Shown here piece after piece: positions 1 through 6,694 of a stretch of DNA of 9,270 nt. Each line of letters starts with the position of its first letter. The stretch's first letter is position 1. The stretch is from Nitrospirota bacterium. Lineage in GTDB: Bacteria; Nitrospirota; Nitrospiria; Nitrospirales; UBA8639. The notes beneath the pieces were generated by a model that was not told the DNA's origin, did not search any database, and saw only the letters and a program-made list of their open reading frames with translations. The DNA is taken from positions 1 through 9,270 of the forward strand of contig JAOUGQ010000107.1 of assembly GCA_029865515.1 (NCBI GenBank). Reading direction: 5' to 3'. Both the position numbers and the translations under genes were made by a program.

Positions 1-1
1 G

Positions 2-874
2 ATGCATTCCTTTGAAGATTACAAAAATCACGCAAATATTCACCGCGATGACCATCTTGCCATATGGGCATTTGAAAAAACTCTTATCCCAAATACTCCA
101 AAGACCTTTACCTTGAATGGTTATTGTTATATTTGTAAGACGAAGGTGGATTTCCTCATAGACTTTAAAAATGCTTTTGAATTTGCCGGGGAATTATTCC
201 CAAATTGGAGGGAGGGGGTCATTTGTCCCAATTGTCGCCTGAATAATCGAATGCGCGCTACAAAACATATATTTGAACAGATCTGTCGTCCGTATCCCCA
301 AGCCAGGATATTTATTGCCGAACAAGCAACTCCCTTATACACCTGCTTTAAGGAAACTTTTCCTGATATCCAGGGAAGTGAGTTTTTAGGCGCATTGCAT
401 AAACCCGGAAGTTATCATCTGAAATGGCTCGAAAAATTCAAATTCAAGAAAATAAGACATGAAGATCTTCTTCACTTGTCATTCGAAGACGAGGAATTTG
501 ATTATATGCTGGCCCTCGATGTATTTGAACATATTCCACAATACAAAAAAGCTTTAGCAGAATGTTATCGCTGCTTAAAGGGGGGCGGAATGCTTTTATT
601 TAGCGTTCCATTCCTGAAAACAGCCGAAAAAAATATTATTCGTGCCTCAATATCTGATACTGGAAAAGTAACTCATATTTTACCTCCCGAATATCATGGA
701 AACCCGCTTAGCTCTTTCGGCCTTCTTTGCTATTATCATTTTGGTTGGGAACTTGTTGGTGAGTTGAATTCAGTGGGATTTAAAGACTCCAAAGTTTTAC
801 TATACTGGTCCAGGGAATTGGGATACTTAGGCGGGGAGCAGATACTTTTCGTTGCGACAAAGGCCGCATCTTAA
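2..874 (+). CDS. Class I SAM-dependent methyltransferase-like protein with N-terminal zinc knuckle
   Basis: Reads as 290 aa from the ATG at 2; the gene begins at the window edge, so a longer N-terminus cannot be excluded. An N-terminal Cys pair (C42, C45) and a second pair (C75, C78, in ICPNCRLNNR) look like a zinc knuckle. The C-terminal half carries a Methyltransf_11-type core: the acidic segment near residues 165-177 (LALDVFEHI) followed by a CLKGGGMLLFSVPF strand matches the post-II/motif III region of this fold. The usual glycine-rich motif I (GxGxG) is not evident; the equivalent position reads IFIAEQATPLY, so the SAM site is atypical. The substrate is unknown. Position before a glycosyltransferase suggests modification of a sugar or lipid in polysaccharide synthesis (inference). 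The coding sequence is visibly more AT-rich than everything after about 1080, suggesting separate acquisition. Confidence 0.72.
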   Translation: MHSFEDYKNHANIHRDDHLAIWAFEKTLIPNTPKTFTLNGYCYICKTKVDFLIDFKNAFEFAGELFPNWREGVICPNCRLNNRMRATKHIFEQICRPYPQARIFIAEQATPLYTCFKETFPDIQGSEFLGALHKPGSYHLKWLEKFKFKKIRHEDLLHLSFEDEEFDYMLALDVFEHIPQYKKALAECYRCLKGGGMLLFSVPFLKTAEKNIIRASISDTGKVTHILPPEYHGNPLSSFGLLCYYHFGWELVGELNSVGFKDSKVLLYWSRELGYLGGEQILFVATKAAS

Positions 875-930
875 AGAACGTCTTCCACAGATATTCGGGT
901 ATTTAGTCATTTCGTATCCATGGTGAGTAG

Positions 931-1041
931 ATGGTGAATTTACATCTTGTCGTTGATCCCCGGCTTCCTGTTGATGAGGTTTACCTTCGGGTTCTCAATA
1001 AGCGAAATGAAAATTCAAAATGGCCTGGATTAGCTGAATAA
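931..1041 (+). CDS. Possible 36-codon ORF or gene remnant
   Basis: Lies in the gap between the methyltransferase and the glycosyltransferase. ATG at 931 to TAA at 1039-1041, immediately preceded by an in-frame TAG at 928-930. The peptide (VDPRLPVDEVYLRVLNKRNE in its middle) has a protein-like mix of residues, but there is no Shine-Dalgarno sequence before the ATG and I recognise no family. It may be chance or the leftover of a gene lost at the composition boundary. Confidence 0.15.
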   Translation: MVNLHLVVDPRLPVDEVYLRVLNKRNENSKWPGLAE

Positions 1042-1086
1042 CCTAAAATTGAGTTTCTTTTTCTACTTATTCGGAAAAAAGACTGC

Positions 1087-2241
1087 ATGCCTATAAAGAT
1101 TCTTTACGTTCACGGAATCAAAGAGATCGGAGGGGCGGAAACGAACTTGGTCGCGATGATCAAGGGGCTTGACCGTGTCCGTTTTCATCCTTCTGTCGTG
1201 TGCCCCCCAACCGGAGCCTTCATTGAGAGACTGAGGGCAATCCCTGTTCCTGTCTTTCCGGTCTTGTTCCCTTCCTGGCGAAAGGTGAAAGATCTGTGGC
1301 GAATTCCCATGGCTGTGGTGTCGTTGGTTGCCATACTGAACAGGGAAAAATTCGACCTGGTGCATCTCAATGATTACTGGTGGTTCCCGGTTGTGTGGTT
1401 GGCTTGTTGGAAAAACGGCATCCCCTGTGTTGTGCATATTCGTCAACAGATTGAACCCCGTCGAGTCAAACAATATTGGCTGGCAAAAGCCGATCGAGTC
1501 TTGGCCATTTGCAAAGAGATTCGACAAGTTGGGATTGAGGGGGGAGTGGATCCCAACCGTATTCAGGTTGTGTATAGCGGGATTGATCTGTCCTCAAAAG
1601 TTGAAAAGGTCAACAGAGGTTTGATCAGACAGCGCTATGGTCTAAACCGCGGACAACGTATTATCGGCGCGGTTGCCAATTTGTTTCCAAGAAAAGGCTA
1701 TGTGTATCTTTTGGAAGCGTTAGCCGATGTCAGAAAAATCCTTCCCGATGTGCAGTGTGTCATCGTGGGAGAGGGAGATCATGGTTATCATAAACAACTG
1801 ATGGAAATTGTGAATGAGAGGGATTTGAATTCTGTCGTGACGTTTGCAGGATTTCAGTCGAATGTCCTGGAGTATATGGCTGATTTTGACGTCCTGGTGT
1901 TGCCATCGATCCTGGAAGGGTTCGGGATTGTTTTGCTGGAGGCGATGGCTATGGGAAAACCGATTGTCGCAAGTCGGGTTGGTGGAATCCCGGAGGCCGT
2001 TGAAGATGGCGTAACCGCCATGCTTGTTCCTCCGGCCAATTCCAGGAAGCTTGCTGATGCCTTGGTTGTCTTGCTGGAGGATCCCGCGTTGCGACAATCA
2101 ATGGGGGAGGCCGGGAGAAACAGGGTTAAACGCCTATTTTCCTTCGAGAAAACCATTAAAGAAATTGAATGCGTCTATGACCTCGTCCTTTCTCAATCAA
2201 GGTCAGAAAAACAGGGTACTGGAAATTCGTCCTCCGTGTAA
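1087..2241 (+). CDS. Glycosyltransferase family 4 (GT-B fold)
   Basis: 384 aa. Predicted cytoplasmic or membrane-peripheral retaining glycosyltransferase that moves a sugar from a nucleotide-sugar donor to a growing glycan. The N-terminal acceptor domain (about 1-170) starts with a beta strand and the loop GGAETN (15-20) typical of GT4 enzymes. The C-terminal donor domain has the family strand IIGAVANLFPRKGY (192-205), and the catalytic E-x7-E motif is present as E277-GFGIVLL-E285, followed by AMGKPIVASRVGGIPEAVEDG (phosphate/donor loop). Length is normal for GT4. The sugar and acceptor cannot be told. The start lacks a strong ribosome-binding site (only GGAAAAA about 8 bases upstream), but the first residues MPIKILYVHG are a normal GT4 beginning. 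The nucleotidyltransferase further on fits the same exopolysaccharide or O-antigen context. Confidence 0.9.
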   Translation: MPIKILYVHGIKEIGGAETNLVAMIKGLDRVRFHPSVVCPPTGAFIERLRAIPVPVFPVLFPSWRKVKDLWRIPMAVVSLVAILNREKFDLVHLNDYWWFPVVWLACWKNGIPCVVHIRQQIEPRRVKQYWLAKADRVLAICKEIRQVGIEGGVDPNRIQVVYSGIDLSSKVEKVNRGLIRQRYGLNRGQRIIGAVANLFPRKGYVYLLEALADVRKILPDVQCVIVGEGDHGYHKQLMEIVNERDLNSVVTFAGFQSNVLEYMADFDVLVLPSILEGFGIVLLEAMAMGKPIVASRVGGIPEAVEDGVTAMLVPPANSRKLADALVVLLEDPALRQSMGEAGRNRVKRLFSFEKTIKEIECVYDLVLSQSRSEKQGTGNSSSV

Positions 2242-2710
2242 TACTTCAAGTTCCCTTGTTTGAATCCTTCCCCTCCTTCTTTCGAAAGATTTTTCATGCC
2301 TCACTGTTGCCAGGGTGTTCCAATGTCTCCAATGCCGTGAAGGTAATCATTGGGCGTGTCGCCTCTTGGCGCAGCTGGCAGAGCGTTTCTTCATGTTCCC
2401 GTGCCCTTCAGGGCATTTGTTGAACAATCACTTAAGATTCCGTTGCGCAACTTTAACTTGGAGGAGGATCCCTATACCTATGAAGGTGGGAACCTGCAGC
2501 TTGTTCGATTTATTTAGTTCGTGCTGTTCGGTTTTGCACATTTCTGCACGTTCCTGCTTCAGGGACTTCACGGAAATTTTTGGAAAATCAATGGATTGTC
2601 TTTCCTTCTGATTCTGGCCCTTCATTTGCTTATCCAACCGTATCATGAGGTTCCGGCTTCTCCCTCTTTGCCTTGAAAGACTTTCTGTTCACGTTTTGTG
2701 AGGCGACGAT

Positions 2711-2726
2711 TGGCAATCCTGTTCCA
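2711..2726 (+). promoter_or_regulatory. Weak sigma-54-like promoter candidate
   Basis: TGGCAATCCTGTTCCA resembles the -24/-12 consensus (TGGCACG N4 TTGCW) and lies about 35 bp before the nucleotidyltransferase start. The conserved GC at -12 is CC here, a damaging mismatch, so this is tentative. Confidence 0.15.
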
Positions 2727-2750
2727 TTTGTTAAGTTTTTTACATTTCAG

Positions 2751-2756
2751 GGAGGT
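2751..2756 (+). promoter_or_regulatory. Ribosome-binding site of the nucleotidyltransferase
   Basis: GGAGGT with a 5-nt spacer to the ATG at 2762. It fixes the start and shows that this gene is independently translated despite the long gap before it. Confidence 0.75.
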
Positions 2757-2761
2757 CCATC

Positions 2762-3751
2762 ATGACTGTTCAGACCCAATCCTCCTCCGTGTGGTCCATC
2801 GTCTTGGCTGGTGGTGAAGGCGAACGTATTCGACCGTGTATTCAGCAGTGGCTCGGGTCTCCGGTTCCCAAACAATACTGCACATTTGTCGGGACCCGCT
2901 CCATGTTGCAACATACCTGGGATCGGGCCAATCAAGTCGTGTTGCCCCTAAGGAAAGTGACGGTTGTCGGTCGAACTCATCAGCAGGGCTTGGATCATCA
3001 TTTCAAAAGACAAAATGAGGGCACGCTGATCTTTCAGCCACGGAATTGTGACACCGCCCCGGGAATTTTTCTTCCCCTGACCTATGTGAGAGCCTGGGAT
3101 CCTCAATCGGTGGTCGTGCTGTTTCCTTCCGATCACTTTATTTTTCCCGAGGATCGATTTGTGACAACCGTGCGTCGGGCAGTGCGGGCGGTCGAATTTT
3201 TAACTGACCGGATGATTCTCCTTGGTGTTCGTCCTTCTCATCTTGAACTTGATTATGGATGGATGTCTGTTGGCGGGGCGGTGGGGTGGAGCGAGGGTGC
3301 GTGTATCCGTCGCATGCAATCGTTCGTGGAAAAGCCGGACTTAGCTGATGGCATGCGGTTGATGTCGGAGGGGGCCTTGTGGAATACCCTGGTGTTGGTC
3401 GCGAAAGTCGAGACTCTGTGGAAGTCCGGATGGTTGTGCTTTCCCGATATGATGGAACGGTTTGAGCAATTACGGAGGAGCATCGGGTCTCCCGCCGAAG
3501 GGACGACCCTCCAAGCCATCTATCAGGAGATGCCCTCTCGAAGCTTTTCCCGGCATGTGTTGCAATCTCCTGCCGTCCAATTAGGGGTCATGGAGCTGGA
3601 TGGTGTGCTGTGGAGCGACTGGGGCCGTCCGGAACGAATCGTTGAAACACTTCAATCGCTCGGGAAAAAGCCCGCCTTCCCGATGGAAGCTTTCAGGGGA
3701 TCGGCTGTTTCATCAATTCCACAAACTAATAGGGAAATGGGCTATCTCTAA
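2762..3751 (+). CDS. Hexose-1-phosphate nucleotidyltransferase (mannose-1-phosphate guanylyltransferase-like)
   Basis: 329 aa, cytoplasmic. The family joins a sugar-1-phosphate to NTP, giving an NDP-sugar plus pyrophosphate and supplying donors to glycosyltransferases. The signature is present at the N-terminus: VLAGGEGERIRP (14-25) and, after a somewhat longer insert than usual, PKQY (36-39) with the phosphate-binding lysine. FPSDHFIF (121-128) matches the ManC PADH region, FVEKPD (188-193) the substrate loop, and WSDWGRP (284-290) the conserved C-terminal W-S-D-x-G element. The canonical W-N-(S/A)-G motif reads WNTL (207-210), so substrate specificity may differ from classical GDP-mannose synthesis. 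No C-terminal phosphomannose-isomerase domain is present, hence the short length. The role fits the glycosyltransferase upstream, but the 520-bp gap argues against one simple operon. Confidence 0.82.
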   Translation: MTVQTQSSSVWSIVLAGGEGERIRPCIQQWLGSPVPKQYCTFVGTRSMLQHTWDRANQVVLPLRKVTVVGRTHQQGLDHHFKRQNEGTLIFQPRNCDTAPGIFLPLTYVRAWDPQSVVVLFPSDHFIFPEDRFVTTVRRAVRAVEFLTDRMILLGVRPSHLELDYGWMSVGGAVGWSEGACIRRMQSFVEKPDLADGMRLMSEGALWNTLVLVAKVETLWKSGWLCFPDMMERFEQLRRSIGSPAEGTTLQAIYQEMPSRSFSRHVLQSPAVQLGVMELDGVLWSDWGRPERIVETLQSLGKKPAFPMEAFRGSAVSSIPQTNREMGYL

Positions 3752-3784
3752 ATTGACTCTTGAATAGGTCATGCTCAGTTCGAT

Positions 3785-3811
3785 GCCGGGTGAACCGGTG
3801 TTCAACCCGGC
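3785..3811 (+). terminator. Putative transcription terminator hairpin
   Basis: 33 bp after the nucleotidyltransferase stop. Stem GCCGGGT (3785-3791) pairs with ACCCGGC (3805-3811), continued by GAA/TTC with one bulged A, around a 6-nt loop. A short T-rich tail (TTCTT) follows. The stem is strong and the U tract weak, so it is a probable but imperfect intrinsic terminator. Confidence 0.5.
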
Positions 3812-4210
3812 TTCTTCAGTAAGGACATCCGCAGTCGAAGCTCCACGCTGATCCCCGAATGAGGGAGCAGGCTCTTTTCTGCCAGGAATGTTTCCTCGAT
3901 TTTCCCCACCGGTCATTTCTTATGCCGGGTGGCTTCCTTCTTCGTCATTCAAGCTTCCCCGGTTTTGAAATCGTTGCCTGTCACGCATTCCCCTCACCCC
4001 ATTCTGGTGTTGCAGATGGCCACAGTTCGAGACCCTTGCAGTGGGGCCTTTATCCCCATTGCTTTGGGTCTCAAGCGACAACGATACAAAAAAATGTTCG
4101 GGAACAACAACTTAGATCTGAGTAAGCCAATGGCACAGAGGTCGCAATAGGAAAGGATGGAAGGTGAAGAGGGCGGGTGCGTGTGAGTTATTTACGCATA
4201 TTTCATAGAG
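3812..4210. other. Gap of about 400 bp with no supported gene
   Basis: Two overlapping + frames are open here (3859-4125 and 3929-4150). They translate to low-complexity, Pro/Ser/His-rich sequence without recognisable domains and lack ribosome-binding sites. I see no tRNA, repeat array or clear promoter. The Hsp20 promoter must lie near its 3' end, but I could not assign a -35/-10 pair or a CIRCE element. Confidence 0.5.
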
Positions 4211-4218
4211 AGGAGGTG
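4211..4218 (+). promoter_or_regulatory. Strong ribosome-binding site of hsp20
   Basis: AGGAGGTG, nearly the full anti-Shine-Dalgarno complement, 5 nt before the ATG at 4224. Consistent with high expression of a chaperone. Confidence 0.8.
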
Positions 4219-4223
4219 TTTTC

Positions 4224-4676
4224 ATGAGTTTGTTATCGCGCTGGGATCCCATGCAGGACATTCAGGAATTTGAGAAACGGCTATCTTCGTGGGCGGGTCG
4301 TGCGCCGATGGCAAAAGAGGGCGGGAAGGAGTCGATGCGACTCATGGAATGGGCCCCGTTGGTAGATATTACAGAAGATGACAAAGAATACCTCATCAAG
4401 GCGGACCTTCCCGAAGTGAAAAAGGAGGATGTGAAGATTTCCGTGCATGAGGGGGTGTTAGCGATTTCTGGCGAACGGAAGTATGAGAAAGAAGAAAAAG
4501 GGAAGAAATATCACCGGGTTGAGCGAGCGTATGGACGGTTTGAGAGGAGTTTTACTGTTCCAGAGGATGCGGAAGAGGATAAAGTCTCAGCCGAATATAA
4601 AGATGGTGTATTGAAAGTGCATTTGCCAAAAAGCGCAAAAGCCAAGCCAAAAAGTCGAGAAATTAAAGTGTCGTGA
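4224..4676 (+). CDS. Small heat-shock protein, Hsp20/alpha-crystallin family
   Basis: 150 aa. ATP-independent cytoplasmic holdase that binds unfolding proteins as oligomers. The N-terminus (MSLLSRWDPMQDIQEFEKRL) is the usual amphipathic arm of bacterial class A sHSPs. The alpha-crystallin domain spans about 44-137, with VDITEDDKEYLIKADLPEVK (47-66) and the hallmark A-x3-D-G-V-L (AEYKDGVL, 123-130). The C-terminal I-x-V anchoring motif is present as I147-K-V149, needed for oligomer assembly. Length is standard. Its stop is 43 bp before the next start and no terminator was seen between them, so co-transcription with the PH-domain gene is possible. No HrcA/CIRCE or sigma-32 element was recognised upstream. 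Confidence 0.95.
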   Translation: MSLLSRWDPMQDIQEFEKRLSSWAGRAPMAKEGGKESMRLMEWAPLVDITEDDKEYLIKADLPEVKKEDVKISVHEGVLAISGERKYEKEEKGKKYHRVERAYGRFERSFTVPEDAEEDKVSAEYKDGVLKVHLPKSAKAKPKSREIKVS

Positions 4677-4719
4677 GTCGCTCTGCTCGTTCACCAAGTT
4701 GTGAGAAAGGTTGCGATGC

Positions 4720-5187
4720 ATGAATGTGTCAGGCGATTCGGAGCGGATTCTCTGGGAGGGATATCCCTCCTGGGGACAATTCAGCTGGCTCTATTTTTTT
4801 AGCTTCTGGACAGGCTTTCGAGGTCTTATCCTTGAACGGGCAGGAGTCTCTGGTTGGGAAATGTGGGTTGTCGGGGCAGGGTTGTTATTGGGACTGGTCG
4901 TGGTTCTTCGTTTTTGGGCTAAATATCTCATCACCTCGAGGCGAGTGTTGCTCCGGAATGGATATTCGGGAAAGGACATGGCCAGTGTGGATTTGGAAAT
5001 GATCAAAGCGGTCGAGGTGATGCAAGGGCCGGTGGCCAGGATTTTTGGAATTGGCACGGTGGTTATTCGATGTCAGGATTCAGACCGGAGTCTTCGATTC
5101 CGTGGGATCAAGAACGCCGAGGTTCTTGAAACAAAATTAAGGGCCCTCCTTCCGGCTTCTTCTCCGGTTTTTTCTGCATCCTCATGA
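4720..5187 (+). CDS. Bacterial PH-domain (bPH2/DUF304-type) membrane protein
   Basis: 155 aa. The N-terminus has SERILWEGYPSW, the typical W-E-G-x-P lead-in of bPH proteins. Two hydrophobic segments follow (about 21-38 and 47-66), and then YLITSRRVLLRNG (69-81), the conserved Y-x-(I/V)-T-x-x-R element that opens the PH-like beta domain. The domain ends near residue 143 with a helix and IRCQDSDRSLRFRGIKNAEV. Probable inner-membrane protein with a cytoplasmic PH-like domain; function unknown, as for most of this family. I chose the ATG at 4720 because GAGAAAGG ends at 4710, giving a 9-nt spacer; the in-frame TTG at 4711 would touch the ribosome-binding site. It lies between hsp20 and the cytochrome pair, with 45 bp before the preferred start of the latter. 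Confidence 0.75.
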   Translation: MNVSGDSERILWEGYPSWGQFSWLYFFSFWTGFRGLILERAGVSGWEMWVVGAGLLLGLVVVLRFWAKYLITSRRVLLRNGYSGKDMASVDLEMIKAVEVMQGPVARIFGIGTVVIRCQDSDRSLRFRGIKNAEVLETKLRALLPASSPVFSASS

Positions 5188-5232
5188 AGAGTGCAGAGGA
5201 GTGTTGAAAATGGGGAAAAAGAGTTCGTCCTT

Positions 5233-5820
5233 ATGATGCCGTCTCTCTCCCGCCGGACCTCTTTGGTACTGGGTCTGGCGCTCGTCACTGTTGCCAGCGC
5301 ACTTTTTCTCGAATACTTCCTGAGCGTCAGAGCAGACAGGCCATTCGGGCATACGCAGGTGGCTCATCTGGTTGGGTGGATGGGCTTGGTATTCATCGGG
5401 TTCACCTTTGTGTATCCCGTTAAACGATGGATGGACCCTAATCAGGTCTGGTCACAACGATGGTTTCAGGCACATATCGTCTTCGGTATCGTTGGGCCTT
5501 TAGTGATTTTTGTCCATGCCGGTGTGCATTTTCACGCCTGGGTGCCGATCTTGGCCCTCATCGCCATGGTTCTGGTGGTGATGAGTGGGATTACCGGACA
5601 GGCGTTGCATTATCTGGCTTTTCGAACTCTGTATGAACGACGGCATGAGTCGGCCTTTGAAGGAATGACTGAGGAGGCCATTGATGCGCATCTGCATGAT
5701 CTGGCCTTGCAAGAGGAGACGCTCCGGTGGTGGAAATGTCTCCATGGCCCCTTAACATGGGCGTTTGTCTCCTTAACCCTGTTGCACATTGGAGGGGTGC
5801 TCTATTTTGGAGGCTTTTGA
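5233..5820 (+). CDS. Predicted diheme b-type membrane cytochrome
   Basis: 195 aa, mostly hydrophobic, with segments at about 9-30, 47-62, 80-97, 103-120 and 172-192. Two helices each carry a His pair 14 residues apart: H81/H95 and H171/H185. This spacing matches bis-His ligation of two stacked hemes in cytochrome b and ferric-reductase-like families. H40, H45, H99, H101 and H126 add possible ligand or proton-path residues. It is followed directly by a pentaheme cytochrome c gene (TGA then ATG), so the likely role is quinol oxidation or reduction at the inner membrane with electrons passed to the c-type subunit (inference). I recognise no named family. An in-frame GTG at 5191 would add 14 residues; ATG 5233 or 5236 is preferred because the hydrophobic segment then follows a short basic N-terminus and a GGGGAAA purine stretch lies upstream. 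Confidence 0.7.
   Translation: MMPSLSRRTSLVLGLALVTVASALFLEYFLSVRADRPFGHTQVAHLVGWMGLVFIGFTFVYPVKRWMDPNQVWSQRWFQAHIVFGIVGPLVIFVHAGVHFHAWVPILALIAMVLVVMSGITGQALHYLAFRTLYERRHESAFEGMTEEAIDAHLHDLALQEETLRWWKCLHGPLTWAFVSLTLLHIGGVLYFGGF
5809..5813 (+). promoter_or_regulatory. Ribosome-binding site inside the cytochrome b gene end
   Basis: GGAGG within the last codons of the membrane cytochrome, 7 nt before the ATG at 5821, which directly abuts the upstream stop. The arrangement indicates translational coupling and equimolar production of the two subunits. Confidence 0.7.
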
Positions 5821-6411
5821 ATGATAGGGTGTCGGCGGCCATGGGTTGCTCCACTCATCTGGACTCTGACAGGGCTCATTATTGGGTTTCTGGCATGGGC
5901 CTCTCCCCATTACACGGAAGCGTTATGGGCCCCGGGGGACCTCAGCCGGTTTCACACTGATATTGCCACGTGTGTGTCCTGTCATGAGCCCTTGCGGGGG
6001 GCGACACCTCAAAAATGCCTGGCCTGTCATACGATGGAAAGGTTCAACACTCGCTCCCAACCGGATGTAGGCCAATTGCATCAAGAAGTGATGCAAGCCA
6101 GCAGGGATTGTCAGGACTGTCACACGGAACATCGCGGGCTGTTAACGGCAATCACGATCAGTAGGCTCGGAAATCCCCATGGAGAATTGATTTTCCGGGC
6201 CACAGGCGCGACGTCTTGTTCGGACTGTCACATGATGAATTCTGTTGTCGGGGAAAAGGGTGGTACGCTTTTACGCAATGCCCTGGTTGAGCATTTGTTT
6301 CAAGAAGGGGAGGGCGCCCATCGGCCCGGGCACTTTGCCAAATGCCTGAAGTGTCATCGTGGGGGCCAGCTGGAGATTGAAGGTGAGGAAGAAGAAAGGG
6401 AAGATGATTAG
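5821..6411 (+). CDS. Membrane-anchored pentaheme c-type cytochrome
   Basis: 196 aa. A single N-terminal hydrophobic segment (about 11-27) acts as export signal and probably as an uncleaved anchor (no clear AxA site), placing the rest in the periplasm. Five CxxCH heme-attachment motifs are visible: CVSCH (51-55), CLACH (66-70), CQDCH (97-101), CSDCH (133-137) and CLKCH (175-179). Additional histidines (H45, H87, H104, H120, H158, H167, H171) could be distal ligands for bis-His hemes. The tail is strongly acidic (EGEEEEREDD), which could dock a basic partner. The layout resembles cytochrome c3/NapC-NrfH-like electron carriers, but I cannot assign a subfamily. It forms a coupled gene pair with the upstream b-type protein and probably receives electrons from or gives electrons to it. 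Confidence 0.88.
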   Translation: MIGCRRPWVAPLIWTLTGLIIGFLAWASPHYTEALWAPGDLSRFHTDIATCVSCHEPLRGATPQKCLACHTMERFNTRSQPDVGQLHQEVMQASRDCQDCHTEHRGLLTAITISRLGNPHGELIFRATGATSCSDCHMMNSVVGEKGGTLLRNALVEHLFQEGEGAHRPGHFAKCLKCHRGGQLEIEGEEEEREDD

Positions 6412-6425
6412 ATTGAAGGTTGGGT

Positions 6426-6474
6426 ACCGTCCCTTTGGCCTCTTTGGTCAAAAATCATGCTCTCGGACGGTTTT
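6426..6474 (+). terminator. Nested hairpin, possible terminator of the cytochrome pair
   Basis: Outer stem ACCGTCC (6426-6432) pairs perfectly with GGACGGT (6465-6471). An inner stem TTGGCC (6435-6440) pairs with GGTCAA (6446-6451) with one G-T wobble. A TTTT run (6471-6474) follows. It starts 15 bp after the pentaheme stop. The large loop makes it an unconventional terminator. Confidence 0.35.
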
Positions 6475-6489
6475 CTGGATGGCTTATAA

Positions 6490-6651
6490 GGAAAGCAGCA
6501 CCGATTCAAGTGTAGAAAAAATCCCCATGCTGTCCTCTCTCATCCAGAGTTATTCGGGAAAAATGCGACAATTTTGGTTCTTACGACCCATCTGTCAGCG
6601 GTCCGGAAATTGCTGGAATCTTTGTATGAGGAAAGTTTCCTGGGCGTAGAG
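6490..6651 (+). pseudogene. Possible degenerate receiver-domain remnant
   Basis: In the 283-bp gap before the response regulator, one + frame is open from 6490 and reads TILVLTTHLSAVRKLL at 6568-6615. The intact receiver downstream begins TILVVDDDEAMRKLL. The two align with one gap and share TILV, RKLL and a following L-x-E-E stretch, but the acidic pair is replaced by threonines. The frame has no good start and runs out of frame into the real gene. Nucleotide identity is low, so it is either an old duplicate in decay or a coincidence. Confidence 0.2.
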
Positions 6652-6680
6652 TGTTGCGATGCAAGGAATGCTTGGTTCCG

Positions 6681-6687
6681 AGGAGGG
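6681..6687 (+). promoter_or_regulatory. Ribosome-binding site that decides the response-regulator start
   Basis: AGGAGGG with a 7-nt spacer to the ATG at 6695. The earlier in-frame ATGs at 6659 and 6668 have no such site, so 6695 is the likely start. Confidence 0.75.
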
Positions 6688-6694
6688 TGTGGTA

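Larger units (their letters stand above)
2242..2761. other. 520-bp gap without a secure gene; possible gene debris
   Basis: No complete gene with a proper ribosome-binding site was found here. One + frame is open from 2347 to 2673 except for a single TAG at 2515-2517. It reads FNLEEDPYTYEGGNLQ before the stop and a hydrophobic, membrane-like stretch after it (FVLFGFAHF...LLILALHLLI), ending at TGA 2674-2676. Another + frame is open 2315-2611 with Cys-rich, unconvincing sequence. The region is T-rich, which lengthens chance hydrophobic ORFs. It could be a decayed membrane-protein gene or plain spacer. Confidence 0.3.

Noticed and set aside
1063..1527. 154-codon ORF on the - strand
   Set aside because: It lies antisense to the well-supported glycosyltransferase and has no recognisable domain; a shadow frame.
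1720..2097. 125-codon ORF on the - strand
   Set aside because: Antisense to the conserved GT4 donor domain, with no family features.
2271..2296. CTTTCGAAAG followed by ATTTTT as a terminator after the glycosyltransferase
   Set aside because: The palindrome leaves a 2-base loop and a 4-bp AT-rich stem, too weak for an intrinsic terminator.
2315..2611. 98-codon + ORF in the gap, with a GGAGGAGG at 2460-2467 before an internal ATG at 2480
   Set aside because: Cys/Phe/Ser-rich sequence of T-rich DNA. The spacer to the ATG is 12 nt, too long for a good start, and no domain is visible.
3859..4150. Two overlapping + ORFs before hsp20
   Set aside because: No ribosome-binding sites, low-complexity composition, mutually overlapping, and no recognised motifs.
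5052..5067. TGGCACGGTGGTTATT, resembling a sigma-54 promoter
   Set aside because: It lies inside the PH-domain coding sequence and lacks the required GC at -12.
5191..5232. GTG start giving the membrane cytochrome 14 extra residues
   Set aside because: Only a poor upstream ribosome-binding site, and the added residues are polar and charged. ATG 5233 gives a more normal membrane-protein N-terminus.
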